This document shows positions 26,774 through 36,600 of a stretch of DNA of 64,000 nucleotides, piece by piece (position 1 is the first letter of the stretch; every line of letters starts with the position of its first letter). Both the position numbers and the translations under genes were made by a program. The notes below the pieces were generated by a model. That model saw only the letters and a list, made by a program, of their open reading frames with translations, was not told the origin of the DNA and did no database searches. Origin of the DNA: Clostridium luticellarii. Lineage in GTDB: Bacteria; Bacillota; Clostridia; Clostridiales; Clostridiaceae. Where the stretch lies: contig NZ_PVXP01000001.1 in NCBI RefSeq assembly GCF_002995845.1, positions 1 through 64,000 of the forward strand, written 5' to 3'.

Positions 26774-26795
26774 GTATTTTTACAAGTAAAAATAC
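26774..26795 (-). promoter_or_regulatory. Hairpin abutting the carA ribosome binding site
   Basis: GTATTTTTAC and its exact complement form a 10-bp stem with a 2-nt loop, ending immediately before AGGAGG. It could protect or modulate the binding site. Confidence 0.5.
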
Positions 26796-26809
26796 ACTTA
26801 TTCATCCTT

Positions 26810-26860
26810 AAAAACAAAATGGCAATAAAAAAATTATTATATGATAATTTTTTTATTGCC
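26810..26860 (-). terminator. Leader terminator of carAB
   Basis: Perfect 17-bp stem (arms 26821-26837 and 26844-26860, GGCAATAAAAAAATTAT and its complement) followed on the minus strand by ATTTTGTTTTT. It is a strong candidate attenuator in the carA leader. Confidence 0.75.
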
Positions 26861-26889
26861 ATATTTACAAAATTATTCACTTTTTTAAA

Positions 26890-26940
26890 CATATAAAAAA
26901 AGTCCATTTTAATACAATCCCTTTCTGGCCTCACAGGACC
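26890..26940 (-). promoter_or_regulatory. Possible PyrR-type binding element in carAB leader
   Basis: On the minus strand GGTCCTGTGAGGCCAGAAAG resembles the PyrR RNA-binding motif (UCCnGnGAGGCU followed by a purine-rich run), and a GTCC/GGAC pairing then runs into seven T. This suggests repression by uridine nucleotides. No pyrR gene is in the window, so the assignment rests on the motif alone. Confidence 0.5.
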
Positions 26941-27140
26941 AATTTAAAGTGTATTTTTCACTCTAAAACTCTATTTGAATTAATTTTAATTAAAATATCA
27001 ATTTATGTCAAGCCCATAGTTTATATTTATGCAGAAATATATTCCATAATATGCTTGAACATGAAATTAATTAGTAATATAATAGTCATTGTTTCTATCC
27101 AAACAATATCTATACGAACTATAATTAAAAGGAGGCAAAA

Positions 27141-28124
27141 ATGAAAAAATTAACTCTATTTTGTTTAATTGCAGTAATATTCTTAAGCGGCTGCAGCTCT
27201 ACAAGCACATCAAATACATCTAACGAGAAAAAAATTCAGCAAAGCTCCAGCACATCCAGCACACAATTTTTAATGGGTGGCAAAATTGCAACAAATGAAC
27301 AGGCAGACATAGCTTCCAAAATTTCAGCCAGAGTTTCCGAAATATCCGTGGATCTGGGCTCAAAAGTAAAAGAGGGAGATGTGATTATCAAACTGGATAC
27401 AACAGATCTGCAGGGTCAGGTTGACCAGGCCAAGGCAGCAGTGGACACCGCAAATGCAAATCTTGCCAACGCCCAGAACAGCACCCGCCCTGAACAAATG
27501 GCACAGGCCCAGGCCTCTGTAGACAGTGCCTCTGAAAATTATAACACCGTCAAAAAGAACTATGATCGTGTACAAGCATTGGTGGCTGCCGGAGCAGAAA
27601 CTCAGCAAAATTTGGATTCTTTAAACCAGCAGCTTTCAGCTGCGCAGGCACAATATAAAACCGCCCAGGAACAGCTGGAGCTGCTGAAAAACGGGCCTAC
27701 AGAATCCAGCATAAATGTGTACAAGGCTCAGGTAAATCAGTCCGAGGCTGCTCTAAAAACTGCACAGACAGCTCTCAGCAATGCAGCCATAACTTCTCCT
27801 ATCTCCGGGGTGGTAAACATGAAAAAAATAAACGTAGGAGATACAGTTACCCCGGGGACAGCCCTTCTTTCCATAATTAATTCCAGCAACCTGTATATAA
27901 ATGCCTATGCACCATTTGAAATTGTAGCCCAGCTCAGGGAAGGTGAAGAGGTAGTGGTAAGAGTATCTGACTTACCGGATAAAGAATTCAGAGGTAAAAT
28001 ATCCGTCATAAATTCAAACCTGGATTCTGAAACAAGAGATACACTTGTAAAAGTAGCTCTTGTCGACAGTGACTCCCGTTTAAAGCCTGGAATGTTTGCA
28101 GAAATAGGATTAAAAAAACAATAA
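27141..28124 (+). CDS. HlyD/EmrA-type membrane-fusion lipoprotein
   Basis: 327 residues. A lipoprotein signal peptide ends in LSGCSS (cysteine about residue 18). A barrel-sandwich lipoyl half (VSEISVDLGSKVKEGDVIIKLD), a long alpha-hairpin with QA-rich coiled coil (about 85-195) and the matching half (ITSPISGVVNMKKINVGDTV) follow. It probably couples to the MFS exporter two genes on. AAAAGGAGG precedes the ATG. First gene of a four-gene unit ending in marR. Confidence 0.9.
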   Translation: MKKLTLFCLIAVIFLSGCSSTSTSNTSNEKKIQQSSSTSSTQFLMGGKIATNEQADIASKISARVSEISVDLGSKVKEGDVIIKLDTTDLQGQVDQAKAAVDTANANLANAQNSTRPEQMAQAQASVDSASENYNTVKKNYDRVQALVAAGAETQQNLDSLNQQLSAAQAQYKTAQEQLELLKNGPTESSINVYKAQVNQSEAALKTAQTALSNAAITSPISGVVNMKKINVGDTVTPGTALLSIINSSNLYINAYAPFEIVAQLREGEEVVVRVSDLPDKEFRGKISVINSNLDSETRDTLVKVALVDSDSRLKPGMFAEIGLKKQ

Positions 28125-28142
28125 AGGAAGGTATTTTAAAAT

Positions 28143-28796
28143 ATGAAAGAAAAACGAAAGGTGCTAATTATATCTATATTGATAATCATAGCTGCAGCAC
28201 TTGGCAGCATAGGATTTTATTACTGGTATGAAAATACCTATTATGTTTCAACAGACGATGCAAGAGTAGATGCAGATTTAGTCAATGTGACCCCCCAGAT
28301 CAGCGGGAAACTATTGGAATCCAATATAGAGGAAGGAGATACGGTTATAAAAAATCAGATACTGGCCCGTCAGGAGATGACAAACATTCCGGATTCAGAT
28401 ATAGATGAATCCCTTATAAGATCACCCATCAACGGTATAGTGGTCAAAAAACAGGGAACTATAGGTGAAATCTGGTCCCCAGGTCAAACTCTGGCCACAC
28501 TGATAGATCCGAATAAGCTGTACATATCCGCCAACATAGAGGAGACCAAGCTGGGGAAAATAAGAATAGGACAGAAGGTTACAATTACCATAGATGAATA
28601 TGGCTCAAAAAAATTTACAGGTAAAGTCAAGTCCATAGGAGAAGCAGCTCAATCTGCTCTGTCAATCCTTCCATCCACCACCAGCGGCACTTTTACAAAA
28701 GTAGTGCAGAGAATACCTATAAAAATTTCACTTGATAAATTCAATAACAAGATACTTCCAGGTACCAATGCTGTTGTAAAAATTCACATCAAGTAA
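28143..28796 (+). CDS. Second, short HlyD/EmrA-type adaptor
   Basis: 217 residues. One N-terminal membrane helix, then STDDARVDADLVNVTPQISG, the typical EmrA opening, and RSPINGIVVKKQGTIGE. It lacks the long coiled-coil hairpin found in the preceding adaptor; only about 15 residues join the two lipoyl halves. Two unlike adaptors in one operon may form a mixed complex. It lies 18 bp after the first and 14 bp before the MFS gene. Confidence 0.88.
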   Translation: MKEKRKVLIISILIIIAAALGSIGFYYWYENTYYVSTDDARVDADLVNVTPQISGKLLESNIEEGDTVIKNQILARQEMTNIPDSDIDESLIRSPINGIVVKKQGTIGEIWSPGQTLATLIDPNKLYISANIEETKLGKIRIGQKVTITIDEYGSKKFTGKVKSIGEAAQSALSILPSTTSGTFTKVVQRIPIKISLDKFNNKILPGTNAVVKIHIK

Positions 28797-28810
28797 TGAG
28801 GTGATGTATA

Positions 28811-30406
28811 ATGGAAGAAAACAATAATGATTCCCTGTACAGCTGGATGGCATTAATCGTAGTAGTAATAGGCACCTTTATGTCCATACTCGACAGCAGT
28901 ATAGTAAATATAGCTATTCCGAAGATGATGGCGGTTTTTGGAGTGTCCATGAGTGATTCAAAATGGATACTCACTGCATATACCCTGGCACTTGGAGCAA
29001 TAATACCCCTGACTGGATATTTACAGGATTTATTTGGCTCCAAAAAAATATATATGTTTGCATTATCCATGTTTACTGCCGGCTCCATGCTGTGTGGATT
29101 TTCCTGGAGCAACACTTCCATGATATGTTTTCGTGTTATCCAGGCTATTGGCGGAGGTATGATAATGCCGGTGGGAATGTCCATGATTTATGAGATATTT
29201 CCAAGAGACAAAATAGGCCTGGCTCTTGGAGTGTGGGGAATAGCCGCCATGGCAGCACCTTCAATAGGACCTACGCTGGGAGGATATATTATTGAAAAGA
29301 TGGACTGGAGGCTTATCTTCAACATAAATGTTCCCATAGGAATAATAGGTGTGATACTGGCAGCCATTCTTCTGAAAGATTCAGGAAATAGAAATCACAA
29401 GCCCTTTGACATAATTGGATTTTTATCCTCCACTATAGGCATAGTGAGTATATTATATGTTTTAGGGGAGTGGACCTCAATTGACTGGACCAAAATGAGA
29501 TATACTATGTTTCTTGTTCTTGGATGTCTCAGTATGATACTGTTTACAGTTAATGAGCTCACCCACCCGGATCCTCTGCTGGATCTCCGTATTTTCAAGC
29601 TCACTGATTTTACTCTCAGCCAGATTGTAATTTCCGTGTTATCCCTGGCACTTATGGGCGGTATGTACGTTGTCCCGCTGTTTTTACAAAATATAAGAGG
29701 ATATACTGCAATGGATACAGGACTTATCATGCTGCCTGCTGCCCTTGTCATGGGTCTTTTTATGCCTATAAGCGGAAATTTATTCGACAAAATTGGTGCA
29801 AAACCAATTGCAGCACCAGGTATTGTAATTCTAGGCATAAGTTCCTATCATCTGTCCACTTTGATCAACATAAATTCTACAAAGGAGTCCATAATCCTGG
29901 CCTTATGCCTGAGATCTGTTGGAATAGGCCTTGCAATGATGCCAATCAACACCGCGGGCATGAATGTGGTTCCCCAAAATCTCATAGGAAAGGCTTCCGC
30001 TATTTCCAACACCATAAGACAGATAACGGGTTCCATCAGTATAACCATAATGTCCACAATCATACAGAGTAAGACCAATTATAATTACCTAAAGTTATCA
30101 GAGCAGGTTAATGTTTACAACAATGTCTCCAATAATACCATAAGTGAATTGACTAAAGCATATATGCAGAGCGGTCAGTCACAATCATCGGCTAAATACT
30201 CGGCAATATCCTACATAGCCAAAATGATACAGGGTCAAGCCACCTTAGATGCCATGGCCTATGCTCTTGCTGTAACTTCCGCCGTAGTGGTGCTTGCTGT
30301 AATACTGGTCTTAATGATGAAAGACAAAAAAATTCCTAAAAATACAAATAATGAAGGAGAAATGATAAAATATGAAGGAGGAATTAATAGAAAAACAATC
30401 GGATGA
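28811..30406 (+). CDS. DHA2-family MFS multidrug exporter (EmrB-like)
   Basis: 531 residues, 14 predicted membrane segments. MSILDSSIVNIAIPKM is the DHA2 motif in helix 1, followed by GYLQDLFGSKK, FRVIQAIGGGMIMPVGMSM and LGVWGIAAMAAPSIGPTLGG (antiporter motif C). It exports drugs or metabolites by proton antiport. GAGGTG precedes the ATG. Its 3' end overlaps the marR gene by 35 bp. Confidence 0.93.
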   Translation: MEENNNDSLYSWMALIVVVIGTFMSILDSSIVNIAIPKMMAVFGVSMSDSKWILTAYTLALGAIIPLTGYLQDLFGSKKIYMFALSMFTAGSMLCGFSWSNTSMICFRVIQAIGGGMIMPVGMSMIYEIFPRDKIGLALGVWGIAAMAAPSIGPTLGGYIIEKMDWRLIFNINVPIGIIGVILAAILLKDSGNRNHKPFDIIGFLSSTIGIVSILYVLGEWTSIDWTKMRYTMFLVLGCLSMILFTVNELTHPDPLLDLRIFKLTDFTLSQIVISVLSLALMGGMYVVPLFLQNIRGYTAMDTGLIMLPAALVMGLFMPISGNLFDKIGAKPIAAPGIVILGISSYHLSTLININSTKESIILALCLRSVGIGLAMMPINTAGMNVVPQNLIGKASAISNTIRQITGSISITIMSTIIQSKTNYNYLKLSEQVNVYNNVSNNTISELTKAYMQSGQSQSSAKYSAISYIAKMIQGQATLDAMAYALAVTSAVVVLAVILVLMMKDKKIPKNTNNEGEMIKYEGGINRKTIG

Positions 30407-30833
30407 GATAATAAGGCTTTTTAAAAGTATTCATACCGTGATGGGATGCAAATTACAGAGCTTTGCAAAACGCTACGGCTTTACAGCTCCTCAAATTGCA
30501 GTTATATTCCATTTGTATAAGGCGCCTGGTATTACCCTCAATGAACTGAGCAGCCATCTTATGCTCACAAAAAGCACCGTATCAGGCATAGTAACACGTT
30601 TGGTAAATCAAGGAGTGGTGATACGGGAAATACCCAAAGCCAACAGGAGGACCATAAGGCTGTCCATTTCTGAAGATTTTAAAAAACATAATGATATATT
30701 AAATATGAAGAAGGCCCTCATTTCCGGCTGCATATCGGATATTATCAGAAATATGGACCCGGATAAAGTAGAAGAATTTATTAAGGCATTAAAAAACTTC
30801 ACATATTTATTGAACAAGCACAGTCCCAAATGA
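30372..30833 (+). CDS. MarR-family regulator of the exporter operon
   Basis: 153 residues, central winged helix (LNELSSHLMLTKSTVSGIVTRLVNQGVV, then IREIPKANRRTIRLSIS wing). It starts within the end of the MFS gene, so it is co-transcribed and likely represses the whole operon. Confidence 0.9.
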   Translation: MKEELIEKQSDEIIRLFKSIHTVMGCKLQSFAKRYGFTAPQIAVIFHLYKAPGITLNELSSHLMLTKSTVSGIVTRLVNQGVVIREIPKANRRTIRLSISEDFKKHNDILNMKKALISGCISDIIRNMDPDKVEEFIKALKNFTYLLNKHSPK

Positions 30834-30839
30834 TTTTGT

Positions 30840-30867
30840 ATGTGATCAATTTTGTAATTGATCACAT
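30840..30867 (+). terminator. Terminator after the exporter/marR operon
   Basis: A perfect 12-bp stem (ATGTGATCAATT and complement) around a TTGT loop, 7 nt after the marR stop codon; T-run poor. Confidence 0.6.
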
Positions 30868-31207
30868 ATCTATATTTAGAACTAATCTCCATAATTGGTT
30901 TCTATAATATCGTAAACATGCTGTACAAGTATATTGACAAAATTAAAGTAAAGCAATATAATAAACTTCAATAAACTAAAAGCAAGATTTTCTTATTTCA
31001 AATGTTTATTCGGATCTAAAGGAACTCTTTAGCATATACACTCATATACTAATGCTAAAACTTTACTATCTCTACAGAATATTTTCTTAAAATTTATAAG
31101 GTACTTTTTTAATATTATTTAGAATTCATACATATGTAATGTTATTACCAAATACATAATAATCATTCATCCTGCGTAAGTATTTAAATATAAATTAGGG
31201 AGGAGAG
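30868..31207. other. 340-bp A/T-rich gap before prkA
   Basis: No credible gene. The prkA promoter must lie here; I found no convincing sigma-A hexamer pair. A CATAATA (31155-31161) resembles a sporulation-sigma -10 box but lacks a good -35. Confidence 0.5.
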
Positions 31208-31213
31208 GTGACT

Positions 31214-33136
31214 ATGAATTTTAAGGAAATAATAGAAAAAGATAGAGAAGTTCGAAAAAAGCATGAGTTTGAGGGTACTTTTCTTGAATATCTTCAAATC
31301 GTAAAAGATAATCCCCAGATAGTAAAATTGGCTCATAAAAGAATGTACGACATTATAATAAGCAAAGGCTTTGAAGTATTGAAGCCTGAAGAAAATCCAA
31401 GAATCAAAAAATTATATGGCAATGAATCAATCAGAAAATACAATTTTTTTAAAGATGAGTTTTTTGGAATTGACAAGGTACTAATGAAGCTTGTAAATTA
31501 TTTTCATTCTGCAGCGATGAGGGGTGAAGAATCAAGGCAGGTACTTTATCTGGTGGGTCCAGTTGGAGCAGGTAAATCCTCTTTGGTAGACTCAATTAAA
31601 AAGGCACTGGAAACTTCAGAACCCATCTACTCTCTGAAGGGCTGCCCTATGAGGGAAGAGCCCCTGCACCTTATACCAAATCATTTGAAACCTGATTTTG
31701 AAAAAATGCTGGGTGTAGAGATCGAAGGAGATCTGTGCCCTGTATGCAAATACAGATTAAAACATGATTATAAGGGAGAATATGAAAAATTTCCTGTGGT
31801 AACCAACGATTTTTCCATTCGATCAAGAAAAGGTATTGGAGTAGTACCTCCAGTTGATCCAAATAACCAGGATACGTCAGTTCTCACAGGTTCCATTGAT
31901 ATATCAAAAATGGATATGTATCCGGAAGATGATCCAAGGATATTTTCATTAAACGGTGCATTCAATGTTGGAAATAGAGGACTTGTAGAATTCATAGAAG
32001 TTTTTAAAAATGATGTGGAGTATCTGCACACAATTATCACGGCTACTCAGGAGAAATCTATTCCATCTCCAGGAAAGGGTTCAATGATCTATTTTGATGG
32101 AATTATTTTAGCTCATTCCAATGAATCGGAGTGGAATAAATTCAAATCCGACCACACCAATGAAGCAATACTGGATAGAATAGTAAAGATTGAAGTACCC
32201 TATTGTATGGAATTAAATGAAGAAGTGAAGATATATAAAAAAATACTCGGCAAGAGCCAATTCAACGCCCATATAGCCCCCCACACTATTGAAACTGCAG
32301 CCATGTTTGCAATTCTCTCCAGACTTTCACCTTCAAACAAGGTGGATCCTATTACAAAATTGAGAATTTACAATGGAGAGGATATAGTTGAAAAGGGAAG
32401 CACCAAAAAAATCGACTTTTCGGAATTAAAGGAAGAAGCAGGCATGAGGGAAGGTATGACTGGAATCTCCACAAGATTTATAATCAAGGCTTTAGACGAT
32501 GCCCTTTCCAATTCCGAATACAACTGCATAAACCCGTTGAGTGTAATGGAGAGTCTGATAAAGTCGGTAAAGGATCTTGATATAGCCGAGGATGATAAGA
32601 AGAGATATTTGACATTCCTAAAGGATTCTATAAGAAAAGAATACAACAAGATACTTGAGAAGGAAGTAACCAAGGCATTTATACACAGCTTCAAGGAACA
32701 GGCTGAAAGTCTTTTCGACAATTACCTGGATCACGCTGAAGCCTATGTAAATAGAAACAAGATAAAAGATCGCTCTACAGGTGAAGAGCTGGAGCCGGAT
32801 GAAGTGTTCATGAGGTCCATAGAGGAGCACATAGGCATTTCTGAAAGTTCTGCAAAAGGGTTCAGAACAGATGTCACTTCATATATGTTCTACGTTATAA
32901 GAAATGGTGGCAAAATCGACTATACTTCCTATGAACCCCTGAAAGAGGCCATTGAGAAAAAGCTCACCACATCTGTAAAAGAACTGTCGAGAATTATAAC
33001 CAAATCCAAAGTAAGGGACAAGGAACAGGACGAAAAATACAATTCCATGGTAGAGGAAATGAAGGCAAACGGATACTGCGATCACTGCTGTGATGTTATT
33101 TTGAAATACGCTGCCAACAATTTGTGGAAGGATTGA
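31214..33136 (+). CDS. prkA: PrkA-family serine protein kinase/AAA protein
   Basis: 640 residues. An AAA-type domain carries Walker [11 protein letters not shown] (about residue 114) and a cysteine pair CPVCKY. The C-terminal part is the PrkA kinase-like domain, ending with a [11 protein letters not shown] cysteine cluster. PrkA is linked to sporulation in Bacillus and to starvation stress in enterobacteria (YeaG). ATG 31214 is preferred to GTG 31208 since the GGAGGAGAGG site overlaps the latter. First gene of the conserved prkA-yhbH-spoVR operon. Confidence 0.95.
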   Translation: MNFKEIIEKDREVRKKHEFEGTFLEYLQIVKDNPQIVKLAHKRMYDIIISKGFEVLKPEENPRIKKLYGNESIRKYNFFKDEFFGIDKVLMKLVNYFHSAAMRGEESRQVLYLVGPVGAGKSSLVDSIKKALETSEPIYSLKGCPMREEPLHLIPNHLKPDFEKMLGVEIEGDLCPVCKYRLKHDYKGEYEKFPVVTNDFSIRSRKGIGVVPPVDPNNQDTSVLTGSIDISKMDMYPEDDPRIFSLNGAFNVGNRGLVEFIEVFKNDVEYLHTIITATQEKSIPSPGKGSMIYFDGIILAHSNESEWNKFKSDHTNEAILDRIVKIEVPYCMELNEEVKIYKKILGKSQFNAHIAPHTIETAAMFAILSRLSPSNKVDPITKLRIYNGEDIVEKGSTKKIDFSELKEEAGMREGMTGISTRFIIKALDDALSNSEYNCINPLSVMESLIKSVKDLDIAEDDKKRYLTFLKDSIRKEYNKILEKEVTKAFIHSFKEQAESLFDNYLDHAEAYVNRNKIKDRSTGEELEPDEVFMRSIEEHIGISESSAKGFRTDVTSYMFYVIRNGGKIDYTSYEPLKEAIEKKLTTSVKELSRIITKSKVRDKEQDEKYNSMVEEMKANGYCDHCCDVILKYAANNLWKD

Positions 33137-33140
33137 TCTT

Positions 33141-34343
33141 ATGGCTATTTTCAGAGAATTCGATACGGCTCATCACGATAGATCCCTGGAGGACAGAAGA
33201 CGTCACAGACAGCTGGTGGAAAAATCAATTAAAGACAATCTGGCAGATATAATATCCGAAGAAAGCATTATAGGTCAGAGCAAGAATAAAAAAATTAAGA
33301 TTCCCATAAAAGGCATTAAAGAATATCAATTTATATATGGAGACAACAGTCCTGGTGTTGGAAGCGGCAATGGCTCCCAGAAAAGAGGAGACAAAATTGG
33401 AAAAGCTTCCGGGAAAAAAGGTTCTGGATCCGGAAACAAAGGTGCCGGAAATGAAGAAGGGGAAGATATTTACGAAACAGAAATAACCATAGAGGATCTC
33501 ATAAATTATCTTCTGGAGGATTTGGAGCTTCCACTCATGGAAAAGAAAAAATATTCTGATCTGTTGTCAAAGTATTCTCTGAAAAAATCAGGTTATCAAA
33601 AAAATGGCATAAATCCAAGACTGGCTAAAAAAAGGACTGTCATCGAAAAGCTTAAAAGACAGCAGAATATAAAAAGGGACCTCAAAGAAGCGGAGGAAGA
33701 ACTTCCGGATATGAAAATACAGGAATATAAAGAGAGGAAGTCAAAATTTCACTTCAGACAGGACGATCTAAGATATTTCAGAGTTAAAAACAAGCCAAAA
33801 CGGGAATTAAATGCAGCTGTCATCTGTGTAATGGATACTTCAGGCTCCATGGACAGTACTAGAAAATTTTTGGCAAGATCTTTTTTCTTCATCCTGTATC
33901 AATTTGTAAGAATGAAATACAGCAATGTGGAAGTAAAATTCATAGCTCATTCCACTACAGCCAAAGTGGTTACGGAAAATGAATTTTTCCACAAGGTGGA
34001 ATCAGGAGGAACCTATATATCCAGCGGCCTGCAGAAGGCCCTGGAGGTAATTGAAGAAAATTACAATCCTGCTTACTGGAACGTATACACCTTCTATGTG
34101 AGCGATGGTGACAACTGGAGTGAGGACAATGAAAGAGCTTTAAAATCCGGAGGGTCACTGTGTGAAATATGCAATCTCTTCAGCTATGCGGAAATCATGC
34201 CCAGCTCCTACGGCAGTAATATAAAAAGGATTTTTGAGGATGGAATAAAGAACAAAAATTTTGCAGTGGTCACCATAAATGAAAAACGGGATTTATGGAA
34301 ATCCCTGAAGAAAATACTGCAAAAAGATGTGGAAGGAAGGTGA
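33141..34343 (+). CDS. yhbH: YhbH/DUF444 family protein (von Willebrand-like)
   Basis: 400 residues. A Gly/Ser/Lys-rich linker (about 72-110) follows an N-terminal region beginning [20 protein letters not shown], typical of YhbH. A C-terminal VWA-like domain has the MIDAS motif MDTSGSMD (about 231-238). It starts 4 nt after prkA and ends just before spoVR. Needed for normal sporulation in Bacillus; the molecular role is unknown. Confidence 0.94.
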   Translation: MAIFREFDTAHHDRSLEDRRRHRQLVEKSIKDNLADIISEESIIGQSKNKKIKIPIKGIKEYQFIYGDNSPGVGSGNGSQKRGDKIGKASGKKGSGSGNKGAGNEEGEDIYETEITIEDLINYLLEDLELPLMEKKKYSDLLSKYSLKKSGYQKNGINPRLAKKRTVIEKLKRQQNIKRDLKEAEEELPDMKIQEYKERKSKFHFRQDDLRYFRVKNKPKRELNAAVICVMDTSGSMDSTRKFLARSFFFILYQFVRMKYSNVEVKFIAHSTTAKVVTENEFFHKVESGGTYISSGLQKALEVIEENYNPAYWNVYTFYVSDGDNWSEDNERALKSGGSLCEICNLFSYAEIMPSSYGSNIKRIFEDGIKNKNFAVVTINEKRDLWKSLKKILQKDVEGR

Positions 34344-34348
34344 TTTCC

Positions 34349-35623
34349 TTGGAATATACAAGTATGGATTTAAGAAACTGGTGTGATATTATAGAAAATG
34401 CCTCCAGAAAGGCAGGACTTGACTTTTATCCTCAGGAATTTGAGATTGTAGATTACAAGGATATGATAGGTTATGAGGCCTATTCAGGCATGCCTTCCCG
34501 ATATCCTCACTGGAGCTTTGGGAAGTCCTACGACAAGGCGGATTCACTTTACAAATACAATATTTCGGGTCTTCCCTATGAAATGGTGATAAATTCAAAT
34601 CCCTGCCTTGCCTATTTGATGAAGGACAACAGCCTGCTGCTGCAGATTCTGACCATGGCCCACGTGTACGGCCACAATGATTTCTTTAAAAACAACCGGC
34701 TATTTAAGGAAGGCACCCGGGCATCCTACACTATTGAAATGTTCAAAAACAATGCGGACATGATAAGAGAATATGTGAATGATCCAAGCATAGGATATAA
34801 TGGCGTGGAAAAAATTCTAAATTCAGCCCATTCCATAAGATTCCAAGCTAATAGAACCATCGGCATGGCAAAACCTAAAGATGACGCCGAGGAACCCAAG
34901 GATGATCTGATAGCTTTTATTGTAAAACATGGTGATCTGGAGGAATGGCAGAAAAATGTGTTAAATATAGTGAGAGCGGAAACCGCATATTTTTTACCGC
35001 AGATTGAAACAAAAATTATGAATGAAGGCTGGGCCAGCTACTGGCACTATAAAACTTTAAACCAGCTGGATCTATCACCTTCCCTTCATCTTGAATTCAT
35101 AAAGAGGCACAATGATGTCATAACACCTCTTGTAGGAATGATAAATCCATATTATCTTGGTTTCAAAATGTTTCAGGATCTGGAAAAAAGATATGGAATG
35201 GATAAAATATTTGAAGTAAGGGCTCTGGAAAGAGATGAGTCTTTTATAAGGAGATATTTGACAGAAGAATTGTGCAACGAGATGAACCTATTTCAGTACG
35301 CAGAAAAAGGCAGCAATTATGTTGTAGAGGAGATTTCAGACCACAGCGGGTGGACCAAAATCAGAAGCACCCTGTGCAGCACCTGCGGTATCAACATGAT
35401 ACCAAATATTGTGGTTGATGATATATCAAAAAAAGACAATACACTTGTATTAAGGCATATTTACGAGGGAAGGGAATTGAATTCAACTTATATGGAGGCA
35501 ACTTTAAAACACATTTTTGATCTATGGAAATATCCCGTGGAGTTAAACACCGTTATAGACAAGAATAAAACAAAAGTATGCTGTGAAGAGAGTAAAAAAA
35601 TCTCCTATACAACTTTACGGTAG
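34349..35623 (+). CDS. spoVR: SpoVR-family protein
   Basis: About 425 residues. The conserved stretches DFYPQEFEIVDY, MPSRYPHWSFGKSYD, HVYGHNDFFKNN and NEGWASYWHYK identify SpoVR, required for spore cortex formation in B. subtilis. TTG 34349 is 5 nt after GGAAGGTGAT... and gives the expected N-terminus; ATG 34364 is the alternative. The frame is open further upstream, overlapping yhbH, but that part is not family-like. A strong terminator follows. Confidence 0.95.
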   Translation: MEYTSMDLRNWCDIIENASRKAGLDFYPQEFEIVDYKDMIGYEAYSGMPSRYPHWSFGKSYDKADSLYKYNISGLPYEMVINSNPCLAYLMKDNSLLLQILTMAHVYGHNDFFKNNRLFKEGTRASYTIEMFKNNADMIREYVNDPSIGYNGVEKILNSAHSIRFQANRTIGMAKPKDDAEEPKDDLIAFIVKHGDLEEWQKNVLNIVRAETAYFLPQIETKIMNEGWASYWHYKTLNQLDLSPSLHLEFIKRHNDVITPLVGMINPYYLGFKMFQDLEKRYGMDKIFEVRALERDESFIRRYLTEELCNEMNLFQYAEKGSNYVVEEISDHSGWTKIRSTLCSTCGINMIPNIVVDDISKKDNTLVLRHIYEGRELNSTYMEATLKHIFDLWKYPVELNTVIDKNKTKVCCEESKKISYTTLR

Positions 35624-35638
35624 GTTTGAAACTAAGAG

Positions 35639-35671
35639 GATAGGAAATGATTTTAAACATCATTTCCTATC
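35639..35671. terminator. Terminator between convergent spoVR and HAD gene
   Basis: Perfect 13-bp stem (35639-35651 with 35659-35671), followed by TTTATTTT on the plus strand. Confidence 0.85.
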
Positions 35672-35672
35672 T

Positions 35673-36497
35673 TTATTTTGTATTAAATTGAAGAAATCTG
35701 GCCACACCATCGTCATTATTTGAATCTATAATATCTGTTGCCAAATCCTTCAGCTGCTTATATGCATTTTTTACTGCATACTTTTCATCTGCAATTCTAA
35801 AAAGGGATTCATCATTTAAATTATCCCCAAAACAAATCATTTTATCTATTTTAAGGTATTTCTTTAAAAATTCAGCCGCCCAGCTTTTATTTCCACGGCT
35901 GTTTGTGACCTCCAGCCAGAAAAACCCCTTTGAATATATTTCTTCAGTATAGTGACAGCTTGCATCCAGGTTGCTTTTAAAGAGCTGATAAGTTTTGTCC
36001 AAACGCCCTTTTTCCTCTATGGCAAATATATTTATTACATTGTAATCCACAGGCACTGAATAATTGTCCACCAGAGTAAGTCTCTTATCCCTGGATGCTC
36101 TTCTAAAGTTTGTGTATATTTCCTGCCCTCTGTTGAATACCCCCTTGTAGAATATTTTTTTATTTCCCTTTGAGTCCACAGACGATACAAAGGGATATAC
36201 ATGCCTGGATTCATAATAATCCAAAATAAATTTTACAGAACTTCTATCCAGATAGTTCTCAACAATATTCTCACCTGAAACAGGGTCATACACAAATACG
36301 CCATTATTTAAAATCATGGGCAGATTTAAATTCAATGGCCTCAGTACATCATGGCAGGCTTCATAGGATCTCGCTGTAGCAACAGTAAACTTCATCCCGG
36401 AAGCTATGAGATCATTTATAATTGCAGCTGAATTTTTGCTTATAATCCGTTTTGAATTCAATAAAGTACCATCTAAATCTGAAATGTATAGCTTCAA
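35673..36497 (-). CDS. Cof-type HAD hydrolase
   Basis: 274 residues. DLDGTLLNS (motif I, near N-terminus), TVATARSYE (II) and MICFGDNLNDESLF (IV) define the HAD IIB/Cof subgroup, which dephosphorylates sugar or nucleotide phosphates. The start is TTG, 6 nt after GGAGG. It stands alone on the minus strand. Confidence 0.92.
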   Translation of the reverse strand: MKLYISDLDGTLLNSKRIISKNSAAIINDLIASGMKFTVATARSYEACHDVLRPLNLNLPMILNNGVFVYDPVSGENIVENYLDRSSVKFILDYYESRHVYPFVSSVDSKGNKKIFYKGVFNRGQEIYTNFRRASRDKRLTLVDNYSVPVDYNVINIFAIEEKGRLDKTYQLFKSNLDASCHYTEEIYSKGFFWLEVTNSRGNKSWAAEFLKKYLKIDKMICFGDNLNDESLFRIADEKYAVKNAYKQLKDLATDIIDSNNDDGVARFLQFNTK

Positions 36498-36600
36498 AAT
36501 TTTCCTCCATTTTTCTTAAACTATTTACAGTAATATTGCTGCTAATTTTTATTCTGCCATTATAGCATTGGATTAAATCCTTACAGTTCACAATCTGCGG

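Noticed and set aside
31127-31161. CATACATAT and CATAATA as sporulation promoter boxes before prkA
   Set aside because: No matching -35 box at 16-18 bp; too weak in A/T-rich DNA.
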